The notes: generated from the sequence alone by a model not told the origin. A stretch of 64,000 bases of DNA from Brucella sp. BE17 (GCF_039545455.1 NZ_CP154467.1:682001-746000); one strand, 5' to 3'; shown: positions 47,099-55,426, counted from the first letter of the stretch. A program made the numbers and translations.

Positions 47099-48637
47099 GA
47101 CGGTGATGCGAAGAACGCCCATCTGACACGCGTGATCTGTGTTGCCGACTTGCCGATCAAGGGAATGGTCAATCTATGGGTGAACAAGGAACTTTGCACC
47201 ATTGATTTCGACCGCCCGCATCCAGACGGACGCGGCTATCCCGTTGCGCAATACCGGAAGGGAAATAAGGATTATCTCTGGTTCAAGTTCTATGACGGTT
47301 CACAGACGACAGCGGATGGCTTCCTCGTCAATACCGCATCCAACGCCAATCGGAGTTATTCCAGCCGTCGTGTCGGTCGGGGCCGCGCTTATGTGATCAT
47401 GACCTCGCTCGTCTCACAGGAGATGTTCACCGGTTTTCCAGACTATCTGTTCGAGATTGACGGAATTCGTCTCTATGACCCTTCCCGTGATAGCTCGGCT
47501 GGCGGAACTGGCCCGCAGCGGTTTACCGATCAGAGCACCTGGGGCGGCGATGGCGATTATCTGCCAGCAGTCCAGCTTCATAATTTGTTTCGCGGTATCC
47601 GATACAATGGATCGTGGTTCTATGGCCTACAAGGCGTCACTGGCAGCCGTTTGCCTGTACAGAACTGGATTGACCAGATCAACAAGTGCCGCGCTGTGGG
47701 GACTGATAACCAGCCGACATACCGGTCCGGCGCGGAATGCCCGGTCGAGGCACCTATTACGTCCGCGACGGAAGCATTGCTTACCGCTTGTCAGGGAACG
47801 GTCACGGAAAGCGGCGGCGTCTATGAACTTTATTGCGGTGCGCCAGAAGCCCCATTCTTCCACATAGACGATCTGGAAATCATCTCGACCGAGAACCAGC
47901 AGTTCACGCCATTCTTTGGCTTGGCCGATATGGTCACTGGTATGAGCGGCACCTATCCGTCTCCGGTCGATGGCTGGGCGAACAAAACGGCACCGCCGGT
48001 CATCCGTCCCGATCTGGAAGCCAATGCTGGCGGGCGTCGTCTCATGACGAATGTACCGTTCGACTTCGTTCCGTACCCGGAACAGGTTCAACGCTTGCTT
48101 TTATCCGGGCTTCTGGATGGTTTGAGACAGCGCAGGCATACCTTCACGTTGCCGCCCAAGCATGTTGCCTATTGCAAGCCGGGGCGGACATTCGCTTGGA
48201 CTTCGGAGCGAAACGGCTACATCAATAAGCTTTTCAGGATCGACGGCGTTCAAATCCTCGAAAGCTGCATGGTGTTGATCGATGTCACCGAATGCGATCC
48301 TTCGGATTATGATTGGTCGCAGGGTGACTATCGTCCGCCAATTGACGGCTCTGTTGGCCCTATGCGCCCTTTGCCTACGCCGATGTATGATTTTGCGGCA
48401 GAGCCTTCTTCTATCGATGATGACGAGGGCTATGACAGCGGTGCGACCTTTGCGAGCTATGTCAATTCCACGAAGCCAGAATGGGCAGCCGAGGCAAAAG
48501 CCTTCGTCGCTTGGCGAGATCAGGTGTGGTCTTATGCGCTAGCGGAACTCGACAAGGTGCAATCGGGCGAACGTGAGCAACCTTCTGTCGAACCGTTCCT
48601 AAGTGAGCTGCCCGTGTTTGATTGGCCTTCCGCCTGA
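47099..48637 (+). pseudogene. Phage tail (J-like) protein, internal fragment fused to other sequences
   Basis: The open frame from about 46961 to 48637 carries, after the antirepressor scrap, a long tail-tip segment: KDGDAKNAHLTRVICVADLP, FDRPHPDGRGYPVAQYRKGN, FDFVPYPEQVQRLLLSGLLD and TFAWTSERNGYINKLFRIDG. The N-terminal part is missing. After GSVGPMRP the last 90 residues change character (AEAKAFVAWRDQVWSYALAE) and resemble the end of a tail-fibre protein, so a second fusion is likely. A 522-residue product from a TTG at 47069 would be a chimera without evident function. Confidence 0.65.
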
Positions 48638-48662
48638 ACCTTCGCACAACCTGACCGACGCG

Positions 48663-48682
48663 CCGCCCTTGAGGCGGTTTTT
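48663..48682 (+). terminator. Terminator after the tail fragment
   Basis: CCGCC and GGCGG pair around CTTGA, followed by TTTTT. Confidence 0.75.
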
Positions 48683-48761
48683 AATTCCTGAAAGGAAGGC
48701 CCCGACACTGCTTATCATCGGGGTTGGTGGCGGGCTCGGTGCTGGATTGCAATTCAAACAC

Positions 48762-49175
48762 TTAATCGCTCATGACTACCTTTGAGAAGCAAGCCGCGAT
48801 TTTCTCATTTGCTCCAAGCTTCTTTGCAAATTCTACCAGCTTAGGCCCGTCGCCGTCATCAGCCATACCGGCCCAAACATCTTTGAACGTCTGCTTGCCT
48901 GAGGAATTGTCAAAGAAAAAATAACCGGGATCGGCCACAGGCGTTGAGGCATACACTACAGTCCAGTTACCGGATTGCATAAAACTATCGACTTCGACCT
49001 TGGCTGGCTTGACCTTACCTTCCAGGCTTCTTGAGATGATCTCTGCGTATTCAGATTTACGTTGGTTTGTGAGTTCTTGATCAACCCCTGTGCACGAAGT
49101 TGATGCCGCAACCGCGGGGTGGATGAACATTGAGCCAGCTAAAGCAGATAAAGTGAACCTAATTATCAACGACAT
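48762..49175 (-). CDS. Secreted protein, hypothetical
   Basis: 137 aa with a signal peptide (MSLIIRFTLSALAGSMFIHP, cleavage probably after AVA). The mature domain has two cysteines (STSCTGVDQE and IAACFSKVVM) and an alpha/beta appearance (NWTVVYASTPVADPGYFFFD). GGAGG lies a few bases upstream of the start. Opposite in direction to the phage genes, like the LprI-like gene, so it may be another accessory cargo gene. Family not recognised. Confidence 0.6.
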   Translation of the reverse strand: MSLIIRFTLSALAGSMFIHPAVAASTSCTGVDQELTNQRKSEYAEIISRSLEGKVKPAKVEVDSFMQSGNWTVVYASTPVADPGYFFFDNSSGKQTFKDVWAGMADDGDGPKLVEFAKKLGANEKIAACFSKVVMSD

Positions 49176-49259
49176 TCATCAGCCTCCTTCAAAGCTGTTA
49201 AGGTGAACCAACGAAAGCCTAACGCCTGTTCGGTCAAAAGAACATTCGGAAAAGATTAA

Positions 49260-49480
49260 AAAAGCCCCGGTAAGTCTCCTAAAAAATACCGGGGCTACGC
49301 ACTGGTGGGCGGGGGCCATGTGCCAGTGCGCGATTGGGAGATAGGGCAGAGATACAGGAAGGGATGGGCTGTCCGCGTCACGGCGCTTGCCGGTAATGTG
49401 GTGGGTGGGGATAATTGGTTTGGAAACTATTAGGGCCTTGACTGTGTCGATTTTTTTAACCAACATGTAGGTAAGAAAAA
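49260..49480 (-). ncRNA. Candidate structured small RNA on the minus strand
   Basis: No protein gene reads leftwards here, yet an excellent minus-strand terminator is present: AGCCCCGGTA (49263-49272) with TACCGGGGCT (49287-49296), followed on that strand by six T residues. Just before it a second stem pairs CGCACTGG (49299-49306) with CCAGTGCG (49323-49330). This suggests a short untranslated RNA reading away from the operon at 49499. The 5' end and promoter are not defined. Confidence 0.4.
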
Positions 49481-49486
49481 TCGACA
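49445..49486. promoter_or_regulatory. Inverted-repeat operator upstream of the 204-aa/ImmA operon
   Basis: TGTCGATTTTT (49445-49455) and AAAAATCGACA (49476-49486) are perfect 11-bp arms 20 bases apart, ending 12 bases before the first gene. A good candidate site for the XRE protein of the operon. Confidence 0.6.
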
Positions 49487-49498
49487 AGGCTTTATTAG

Positions 49499-50113
49499 AT
49501 GCGAACCTACAGCGAAACGATATTTCATATTGAAGCTCCTGAGATTAACAGCCGCCTTTCTGAGATGGGGTTAACAAGAGAAGGTTTGGTGCGCACAGTT
49601 CATGCGGCGGTGGTTGAACGTAACAACGCGACGGATCTTCATCCATCGAATGCGGCAGGCACCTTTTCTTACCATCATGGGGTTGCCGCCATTCGGCGGG
49701 AATTCCTTGGTGATCTATGGAAAATTGATCGGCAAGACGGAATAGAGTCGATCAAAAATGATGATCTTCAAATTAAAATATCATTCTCGAATGTTGATGA
49801 GGCTTGTGGTTTCAATTATCCAAAGCCTCGATCAGAAAAGGGGGCGGGGGCTGAGCGTGCTGGCGGTGCGATGCTTTTTGATGATCTTAAGAGTTTTGCG
49901 CCCATCGCAAAAGGTGGATTTTCTCTGTTTTACTTGATGGTTGATGATTGTGGACGTGCAGAACTTACAAGGCCAGTTATTGAGAAAAAGACCTTTACTG
50001 CGGCCATTGAGCGTATTTTTCTAATCCGCGAGGTGGTGGATATAGAATTGTTAATGCATTTGGATGCAAACGATGTAGCTGATGGGTTTGAACCTGAAAT
50101 TGTACGCAAGTAA
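49499..50113 (+). CDS. 204-aa protein paired with an ImmA-type regulator, hypothetical
   Basis: No known domain is recognised. The protein is soluble with mixed alpha/beta character: MRTYSETIFHIEAPEINSRL, DLHPSNAAGTFSYHHGVAAI, a glycine-rich turn (KGAGAERAGGAML) and a C-terminal IVRK. It lies 6 bases before the XRE/ImmA gene, so they form an operon. In the RosmerTA defence layout a toxin of unknown fold precedes an HTH-metallopeptidase antitoxin, and this gene is placed like that toxin. The assignment is by layout only. Composition is AT-rich compared with the core. Confidence 0.6.
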   Translation: MRTYSETIFHIEAPEINSRLSEMGLTREGLVRTVHAAVVERNNATDLHPSNAAGTFSYHHGVAAIRREFLGDLWKIDRQDGIESIKNDDLQIKISFSNVDEACGFNYPKPRSEKGAGAERAGGAMLFDDLKSFAPIAKGGFSLFYLMVDDCGRAELTRPVIEKKTFTAAIERIFLIREVVDIELLMHLDANDVADGFEPEIVRK

Positions 50114-50119
50114 GAAGAA

Positions 50120-51190
50120 ATGTTTAATCCAAAAAGGCTCTCTTTGGCTCGGGCGCGGCGCGGCTTAACGTCTAAAGCGTTGGCCGAAAAAGCTGGTATT
50201 CGGGCTGATACAATTACCAGGTTGGAAAAGGGGCGGCATAATCCAGAGCCAGAGACCATCGACAAGATGGCCAAAGCCCTAGGCTATCCATCTGATTTTT
50301 TTACCGGTGAAGAAATTGAGGAAATCGATTTAGGAGCGGTGAGTTTTCGTTCTTTTTCGAAAATGACTGCCCGTGAACGTGACGCTTCTGTATTCGCTGG
50401 ATCGCTTGGGTTGCTTCTTAATAACTGGGTTGAAGAACGCTTTGGTCTTCCAGAACCTGACATATTGGACATGTCACATGAAGCCAACCCAGAAGCCGCG
50501 GCATCTTATCTTCGCCAGCACTGGGGTATAGGGCAGCAACCAATCGGTAACATTCTGGGGCTCTTGGAAACTAAGGGAATTCGGCTTTTTTCGTTGTCGG
50601 AAAATACAGCTTCAGTGAATGCTTTTTCATTTTGGCGCGGAGGGAAACCTTTTATTTTTCTCAACAATTTCAAGACAGCAGAAAGCAGTCGGTTTGATGC
50701 GGCTCATGAGCTTGGGCATTTGGTCATGCACAAACATGGAGATCCAAAAGGTGTGAGATCACTTGAAAGAGAGGCTGATCGCTTTGCTTCGGCTTTTCTT
50801 ATGCCGTCTGATGATGTCCGTGCAAAAATTCATGGAACTGTAACAATCGATATCATCTTGAGGGCTAAATTTCGATGGCGAGTATCTGCTATGTCTCTGG
50901 CATATCGACTGCACTCACTCGGAATTCTTTCTGATTGGCAGTACAAATCGATCTGTATTGAACTGTCTCGAAGAGGGTATCGATCGGGTGAGCCGATGGG
51001 GATTGAAAGGGAAACTTCCACCGCATGGAAAAAAGTATTGACATTGCTTTGGAAAGAAAAAATTACAAAAAATGATATAGCTAAAGACTTGAGTTTGCCC
51101 TTGGATGAAATAGAGGGTCTAATTTGGAGTTTAACGGCGAATACAATAGATAGTGTGAAAAAAGATCGAACAGAACTTCGTGCCGTTTAA
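50120..51190 (+). CDS. XRE-HTH and ImmA/IrrE metallopeptidase fusion
   Basis: 356 aa. The N-terminal XRE helix-turn-helix is LSLARARRGLTSKALAEKAG then IRADTITRLEKGRHNPEPET. The ImmA/IrrE (COG2856) zinc peptidase domain has HELGH at residues 196-200 in RFDAAHELGHLVMH and a downstream Glu in EREADRFASAFLMPSDD. The last 80 residues look like an extra helical domain. Such proteins cleave or sense a repressor or partner and often act as antitoxins or phage regulators. Cotranscribed with the upstream unknown gene and followed by a terminator; all catalytic residues are present. Confidence 0.85.
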   Translation: MFNPKRLSLARARRGLTSKALAEKAGIRADTITRLEKGRHNPEPETIDKMAKALGYPSDFFTGEEIEEIDLGAVSFRSFSKMTARERDASVFAGSLGLLLNNWVEERFGLPEPDILDMSHEANPEAAASYLRQHWGIGQQPIGNILGLLETKGIRLFSLSENTASVNAFSFWRGGKPFIFLNNFKTAESSRFDAAHELGHLVMHKHGDPKGVRSLEREADRFASAFLMPSDDVRAKIHGTVTIDIILRAKFRWRVSAMSLAYRLHSLGILSDWQYKSICIELSRRGYRSGEPMGIERETSTAWKKVLTLLWKEKITKNDIAKDLSLPLDEIEGLIWSLTANTIDSVKKDRTELRAV

Positions 51191-51240
51191 TATCAACTAG
51201 TATAATTCTTAATATCGTATACGTCTAAATGTAATATAAC

Positions 51241-51263
51241 GCCCTGCATCTGCGGGGCTTTTT
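51241..51263 (+). terminator. Terminator of the 204-aa/ImmA operon
   Basis: GCCCTGC and GCGGGGC pair imperfectly around ATCT, followed by TTTTT, 50 bases after the stop. Confidence 0.7.
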
Positions 51264-51337
51264 CTTTTGCCTAAAAGGAAAATCCACCATGAATACGCAT
51301 CGTGGCGATACCCGCCTCTTGATTGAGGCGAAAGAAA

Positions 51338-51364
51338 ACCCGCATCCGTTAAGATACGGGTTTC
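51338..51364 (-). terminator. Minus-strand terminator of the 47-codon frame
   Basis: On the minus strand AAACCCG-ATC pairs with GAT-CGGGTTT and is followed by TTTC, immediately after the stop of the small membrane frame. Confidence 0.5.
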
Positions 51365-51365
51365 A

Positions 51366-51509
51366 TTAGCGTGGATTACTCATATCCATAATCATGAGAA
51401 TTATTGCTGGTGCAACAATCGCTAATGTTAAAGACGTCAGCCCGACATTAACCCAATACATAACGACCCCATAGAGCACACTCGATAAAAACCTGTCTGA
51501 CATAGTCAT
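51366..51509 (-). CDS. Small membrane peptide, hypothetical
   Basis: 47 codons: MTMSDRFLSSVLYGVVMYWV then NVGLTSLTLAIVAPAIILMI. Two hydrophobic stretches separated by a short polar turn resemble small holins or toxic membrane peptides of phages. A terminator follows directly. There is no good ribosome site, which lowers confidence. It lies next to the truncated endolysin, which would suit a lysis cassette, but on the other strand. Confidence 0.4.
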   Translation of the reverse strand: MTMSDRFLSSVLYGVVMYWVNVGLTSLTLAIVAPAIILMIMDMSNPR

Positions 51510-51558
51510 GTTTTAATTTCAAGCAGTGGCGTTCTTAATTTTGTTGAAAGGAAATACA

Positions 51559-51675
51559 ATGGCACGACGCATCAACGCGGCGGGGCTTTCGCTCGTCAAA
51601 CAATGGGAAGGATTGAAGACCACGGCTTATCGCGATGTGGCCGGGGTTCTGACCATCGGGTACGGTCATACCAGC
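51559..51675 (+). pseudogene. Phage endolysin (lysozyme, GH24-like), 3'-truncated
   Basis: ATG with GAAAGGAAA upstream. The first 39 residues, MARRINAAGLSLVKQWEGLK then TAYRDVAGVLTIGYGHT, are the start of a GH24 lysozyme including the catalytic Glu in KQWEG. After TSAAS the sequence becomes unrelated and ends at 51828. The rest of the lysozyme is lost, so it is inactive. Confidence 0.75.
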
Positions 51676-51977
51676 GCGGCAAGCGCGTTCATTCTCTGCT
51701 CCGTTAAAGCAGACACTTTCACCCCTGATGTGTCTTTGGTTGATGGCTTGCCGCTGCCGATGTTCTATAAATGTTCTCATTATCAAGAAGAGTCAATAGT
51801 GATTCTGGATGATGATGAGGGGCGATGATTGGCAAGAAAAAGGTGAAGGGCAGAAGTGGGATTAATCAATAAAATCAATGGGTGTTTTGGGCTGTCAGGT
51901 GAGGGAATTCCTAACAACCAAACCTGTGATAACTATTTGAATAAATTAATATAATCACTGATTTACAAGTGATAAGT

Positions 51978-52062
51978 TGGTGCGGTCGAGAAGACTCGAA
52001 CTTCCACGGGTTGCCCCACAGCGACCTCAACGCTGCGCGTCTACCAATTCCGCCACGACCGC
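51978..52062 (-). tRNA. tRNA-Leu(GAG)
   Basis: 85-nt minus-strand tRNA. Acceptor arms GCGGTCG and CGACCGC pair, CCA is encoded, the D region is GGAATTGGTAGAC, the anticodon stem CAGCG/CGCTG holds the loop TTGAGGT (anticodon GAG), the long variable arm is of leucine type, and the T loop is GTTCGAGTC. It borders the phage island at its right end and is a likely past integration site. Confidence 0.95.
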
Positions 52063-52343
52063 CCGTGGTAGGAGCCGAACATCGTCGGCGAGGGGCATTT
52101 AGCAAATCAGTTTGAGGTGCACAAGCCTAATCGTCAAGATCAGCCAATCTTTTTATAAAAGAATCTCAAAAACTTCGCTGTAACGCCGATCAGAGCGACT
52201 GCAGCCGTCAGCAGACGCGATTTGTTGAGGAATTTTAGCAGCTAAAACTTTTATGAATGGGCAATGACGGTCAAAAATTCGCTCTTCTGAGGCGGCGCAA
52301 GAGCATGAATAGTGATTCTGTATTGTCCGGACAAACTGAGAGT
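52063..52343. other. Gap between tRNA-Leu and the patatin gene
   Basis: About 280 bases with no gene. It must contain the tRNA promoter on the minus strand; nothing else is clear. Confidence 0.35.
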
Positions 52344-53300
52344 TTAGCCCGCTATACCCTGAAGGCGTTTGATATCCTCAAGCCGTTTGATGGTTTCGGC
52401 ATAGCCCGCTTCAATTGCCTCTGATGCACGATGGAAATCTGCAAGGCCAACCTGGCCGACAACCGGCATCAGCGACATATCCGGTGGATCGCCTGCCATA
52501 CGTGCCCGCGATATCCGGTCCTGAATGATGTTGAAGGCTTCCATCATTACCCCGGTAATTCCCAATCGCGCTTCCTTCTCACCGCGAACGGCGACAGGCA
52601 AGCCTTCCTGACGTGCCTGTGCATGTTTGATGACCGCAGCACGACCATATTGATCATAGTGCAGATTGACTGCGAGCACGAGGCGCTGCTCATAAGCGCG
52701 ACAGACCGAAACCGGCACCGGATTGACGAGGGCACCGTCCACAAGCACGCGCCCGTCCCAGCGCACCGGCTCAAAGACACCGGGCAGGGCATAGGAAGCC
52801 CGCATCGCATCGACAAGCGGACCCGTGGACAGCCAGATTTCATGTCCGGTATGCAGTTCGGTGCAGACAGCGACGAACGGACGAGACAGTTCATCGATGC
52901 GCAAACCATCGAGATGTTCGCGCAGACGCCCATCGAGTTTCATGCCGCCGAAAAGGCCGCTGCCGCGAAAGGTTAGGTCGAGGAGGTTGAACATGCGCCG
53001 CCGCGTAAGGCCGCGGGCAAATTCTTCCAGCTCGTCAAGCTTGCCTGCGAGATAACATCCACCGACGAGCGCGCCGATGGATGTACCGGCGATCATGTCG
53101 ATTTCAATCCCCGCCTCGTCAAGCGCACGTAAAACGCCGATATGCGCCCAGCCGCGTGCAGCCCCACCACCGAGCGCCAAGGCGATCTTGCGCGGTTCGC
53201 GTTTGATTTCGGGCTTTTCTAATATTTCCTGAGCAGGCAATTCGGCATCCGCATTGACCGTCTTTCGCCTTGCCCCCCAAGTCAACACCACGATGTACAC
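52344..53300 (-). CDS. Patatin-like phospholipase (RssA/NTE type)
   Basis: 318 aa. Patatin catalytic dyad: Ser in the GxSxG motif of IAGTSIGALVGG and Asp in the DGA motif VDGALVNPVPV. The oxyanion loop GGGAARGWAHIGVL is present. Predicted to hydrolyse lipids or acyl esters at the membrane; the physiological substrate is unknown. The start codon is uncertain: a GTG at 53300 or one of the GTGs just after it. Confidence 0.85.
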   Translation of the reverse strand: MYIVVLTWGARRKTVNADAELPAQEILEKPEIKREPRKIALALGGGAARGWAHIGVLRALDEAGIEIDMIAGTSIGALVGGCYLAGKLDELEEFARGLTRRRMFNLLDLTFRGSGLFGGMKLDGRLREHLDGLRIDELSRPFVAVCTELHTGHEIWLSTGPLVDAMRASYALPGVFEPVRWDGRVLVDGALVNPVPVSVCRAYEQRLVLAVNLHYDQYGRAAVIKHAQARQEGLPVAVRGEKEARLGITGVMMEAFNIIQDRISRARMAGDPPDMSLMPVVGQVGLADFHRASEAIEAGYAETIKRLEDIKRLQGIAG

Positions 53301-53492
53301 CTCGTCTTTTATATCAAACTAAACCATGTTTAGCGGCAATGCGCAGCTATTTTTCAAAACGGCGCTGGCCTAAAATGAGCAGGTACTCGCATTTCAGCGG
53401 AAAATGCTGCTCAGAGACGAACTATCGAGAGAATAAATGCCGCAAATTAAAGGCAATGGAGTATTTGCGGCATCACAAGGTCTTGAAGGCGA

Positions 53493-53918
53493 TCAATGAT
53501 CGTGATTGCAGTCGGCGTCCATTTCAAGTGATGCTGAGCCGTTTTCGGAAATAACCTGACGATAGAAACAGGAACGCCTGCCGGTATGACAGGTCGGTCC
53601 ATCGCCCGCGACACGGACTTTTAGCCATAAGGCATCTTGATCGCAGTCGGTGCGCAATTCCACAACGCTTTGCAAGTTGCCGGAAGTCTCGCCTTTTTTC
53701 CAAAGGGTGTTGCGCGAACGTGACCAGTAATGCGCAATGCCGCTTTCAAGTGTCAGGCGCAACGCCTCTTCGTTCATATGTGCGACCATCAGCAATTCGC
53801 CAGTCCGTGCATCGGTGACGATCGCGGTGATCAAACCCGAACCATCGAAGCGCGGTATGAAAACCGTGCCTTCTTCCAACATCTTCTTGTCAGAGGACTG
53901 TGATGGAACCATGCTCAT
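53493..53918 (-). CDS. hisI: Phosphoribosyl-AMP cyclohydrolase
   Basis: 141 aa, third step of histidine synthesis (opens the adenine ring of PR-AMP). Conserved segments are [40 protein letters not shown], the metal-binding [14 protein letters not shown], and [13 protein letters not shown] with zinc cysteines. A stand-alone cyclohydrolase without the HisE part, as usual in alphaproteobacteria. The gene follows folE by five bases on the same strand. Confidence 0.94.
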   Translation of the reverse strand: MSMVPSQSSDKKMLEEGTVFIPRFDGSGLITAIVTDARTGELLMVAHMNEEALRLTLESGIAHYWSRSRNTLWKKGETSGNLQSVVELRTDCDQDALWLKVRVAGDGPTCHTGRRSCFYRQVISENGSASLEMDADCNHDH

Positions 53919-53923
53919 GCTTT

Positions 53924-54568
53924 CTATCCGCGCACCAGCGACATAAAGCGAACCTGCTCATGTGCTTTGTCTTTAAGTCCTTGCGTAAAAGTTGTGGTGA
54001 TGGTGGTTGAGCCCTGCTTGCGGATACCGCGCATGGCCATGCACATGTGTTCGGCTTCGATCATCACGGCAACGCCACGCGGCTTGAGAATACGCTGGAT
54101 GCTGTCGGCGATCTGCGCTGTCATACTTTCCTGTGTTTGAAGGCGGCGCGCAAAAATATCGACAACACGGGCAATTTTGGAAAGACCCACCACTTTTCCA
54201 TCCGGCAGGTAAGCGACATGCGCCTTGCCGATAATCGGCACCATATGATGTTCGCAATGCGAGAAAAACGAAATGTCTTTCACCAGAACAAGATCATTAT
54301 AACCGGCGACTTCCTCGAATACGGTACCAAGTACGTCTTCAGGGTTTTCGGCATAGCCGGCAAAAAGCTCGCTATAGGCCTTTGCAACACGCTTGGGCGT
54401 TTCCAGAAGACCTTCGCGTTCGGGATTATCACCCGTCCACAGCAGAAGCGTGCGAATTGCGGCTTCGGCATCTGCCTGGCTGGGTTTAACATGGAGGGGT
54501 GTCACGTTGGTCTGCTGATCGAAAGGCAGGCCGGTCTCATCATTTTTTTCGAGGATGCGCGCGTCCAT
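53924..54568 (-). CDS. folE: GTP cyclohydrolase I
   Basis: 214 aa, first step of folate/tetrahydrobiopterin synthesis and also of the queuosine precursor. Zinc and active-site motifs: [40 protein letters not shown] and [16 protein letters not shown]. The ATG at 54568 ([10 protein letters not shown]) has GGAG upstream; the frame continues 68 codons further but that part is not FolE-like. It forms an operon with hisI. This gene and queA-tgt both act in queuosine supply. Confidence 0.94.
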   Translation of the reverse strand: MDARILEKNDETGLPFDQQTNVTPLHVKPSQADAEAAIRTLLLWTGDNPEREGLLETPKRVAKAYSELFAGYAENPEDVLGTVFEEVAGYNDLVLVKDISFFSHCEHHMVPIIGKAHVAYLPDGKVVGLSKIARVVDIFARRLQTQESMTAQIADSIQRILKPRGVAVMIEAEHMCMAMRGIRKQGSTTITTTFTQGLKDKAHEQVRFMSLVRG

Positions 54569-54800
54569 CGGTATTCTCCAGTAGTCTCCTTCAAGGAGGA
54601 GACGAGTTAAACGGACAATACAACGATACGCTTTAGGGGCGGGCGATGTATTGATCCGGCGATCAAGCCGGACAAGTTTTGCGATGGCTAGCGCGTCAAT
54701 GTGAACCAATGCCCTTTGCGTAGCCAACACTTGCCTATTATATAGTGTGTAAATTGCAACTACAAACCGCAACGGGATATCAAATTTTTGTTTTTCCCGA

Positions 54801-54878
54801 CTAGTGGATTGAATTTGACATTTGTATCCCTGATACCACGATCACTCTTTCAAATGTCAAATTCGAAAAATCCACTAG
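54801..54878. repeat. Long palindromic element
   Basis: Left arm 54801-54824 begins CTAGTGGATT and ends GACATTTG; right arm 54851-54878 begins CAAATGTC and ends AATCCACTAG. Pairing is nearly perfect with a small bulge and a 26-base loop. Size and form resemble short palindromic repeats or MITE-like elements; relation to the Brucella Bru-RS repeats is not verified. Confidence 0.65.
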
Positions 54879-54909
54879 AAACATAAGCTTGGCTAGTGCT
54901 TTTAAGAGC

Positions 54910-54954
54910 CCAACATTTGCTCTCATGGGTGGGTTAAAGGGAAGCAAATGTTGG
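54910..54954. repeat. 12-bp inverted repeat upstream of the scaffold gene
   Basis: CCAACATTTGCT (54910-54921) and AGCAAATGTTGG (54943-54954) are perfect arms 21 bases apart, ending 31 bases before the next start codon. It could be an operator or leader hairpin. Confidence 0.5.
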
Positions 54955-54985
54955 AATCAAACCACCAGGCGAAAGGTTCGCCCTT

Positions 54986-55426
54986 ATGATCGACGATATT
55001 TATAACAAACGCATTCTGGAGTTCGCTGGCAATATAGAACGACTGGGCACGCTTGACGAGCCGGACGCTATGGCGAAGGCGCATTCCAAGCTATGCGGCT
55101 CAACCGTAACAGTCTATCTGAAAATAGCTGATGGCGTGGTTACCGATTTTGCGCATGAGGTGAGGGCCTGTGCTTTGGGGCAGGCATCGTCGTCGATTAT
55201 GGCGCGCAATATCGTGGGCGCTACCATAGATGAACTCAAGCGCGTGCGTGAGACGATGTATGCCATGCTCAAAGAAAATGGCCCGGCACCTCAAGGGCGG
55301 TTTGAGGATCTGAAATATTTTGAACCGGTGCGTGAATATCGCGCGCGCCACGCTTCCACGCTTTTGACCTTTGATGCGGTGGCCGATTGCATCCGGCAAG
55401 TCGAAGAAAAAGCGGAAGCGGCCTGA
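54986..55426 (+). CDS. IscU/NifU-like iron-sulphur scaffold protein
   Basis: 146 aa. The NifU_N fold shows KLCGSTVTVYLKIADGVVTD and VRACALGQASSSIMARNIVG, with the scaffold cysteines in LCGS, ACALG and a later ADC. Likely assembles or passes Fe-S clusters in the cytoplasm. It departs from classic IscU in spacing, so the exact subgroup is uncertain. It ends seven bases before yidD and is cotranscribed with it. Confidence 0.8.
   Translation: MIDDIYNKRILEFAGNIERLGTLDEPDAMAKAHSKLCGSTVTVYLKIADGVVTDFAHEVRACALGQASSSIMARNIVGATIDELKRVRETMYAMLKENGPAPQGRFEDLKYFEPVREYRARHASTLLTFDAVADCIRQVEEKAEAA

Larger units (their letters stand above)
40777..51830. mobile_element. Degraded prophage/genomic island
   Basis: Stretch of small, mostly unknown genes with phage signatures (antirepressor, tail protein, tail-assembly-like protein, endolysin), several broken by frameshifts or deletion fusions, and base composition visibly more AT-rich in places than the core. 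It lies between a truncated IS630 and tRNA-Leu(GAG). No integrase, portal or large terminase gene was found, so the element cannot move by itself. Boundaries are approximate. Confidence 0.7.
54569..54985. other. folE / scaffold-gene divergent region
   Basis: About 417 bases without a gene. It holds two large inverted repeats, 54801-54878 and 54910-54954, described separately, and presumably the promoters of both divergent genes. Confidence 0.5.

Noticed and set aside
48603..48785. 60-codon plus-strand frame with a glycine-rich hydrophobic stretch
   Set aside because: It begins inside the tail fragment, crosses a strong terminator and has no start signal near the hydrophobic part; possibly debris of a holin-like gene but not supportable.
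51289..51369. 26-codon plus-strand frame after the ImmA operon terminator
   Set aside because: It overlaps the minus-strand terminator hairpin and has no protein-like features beyond a plausible ribosome site.
40000..52070. Attachment-site direct repeats flanking the island
   Set aside because: The tRNA-Leu 3' end sequence was looked for near the left border and not found by eye.
54569..54985. Possible riboswitch upstream of folE
   Set aside because: The inverted repeats lie over 200 bases from folE and no known ligand-binding motif could be traced; better seen as repeats.
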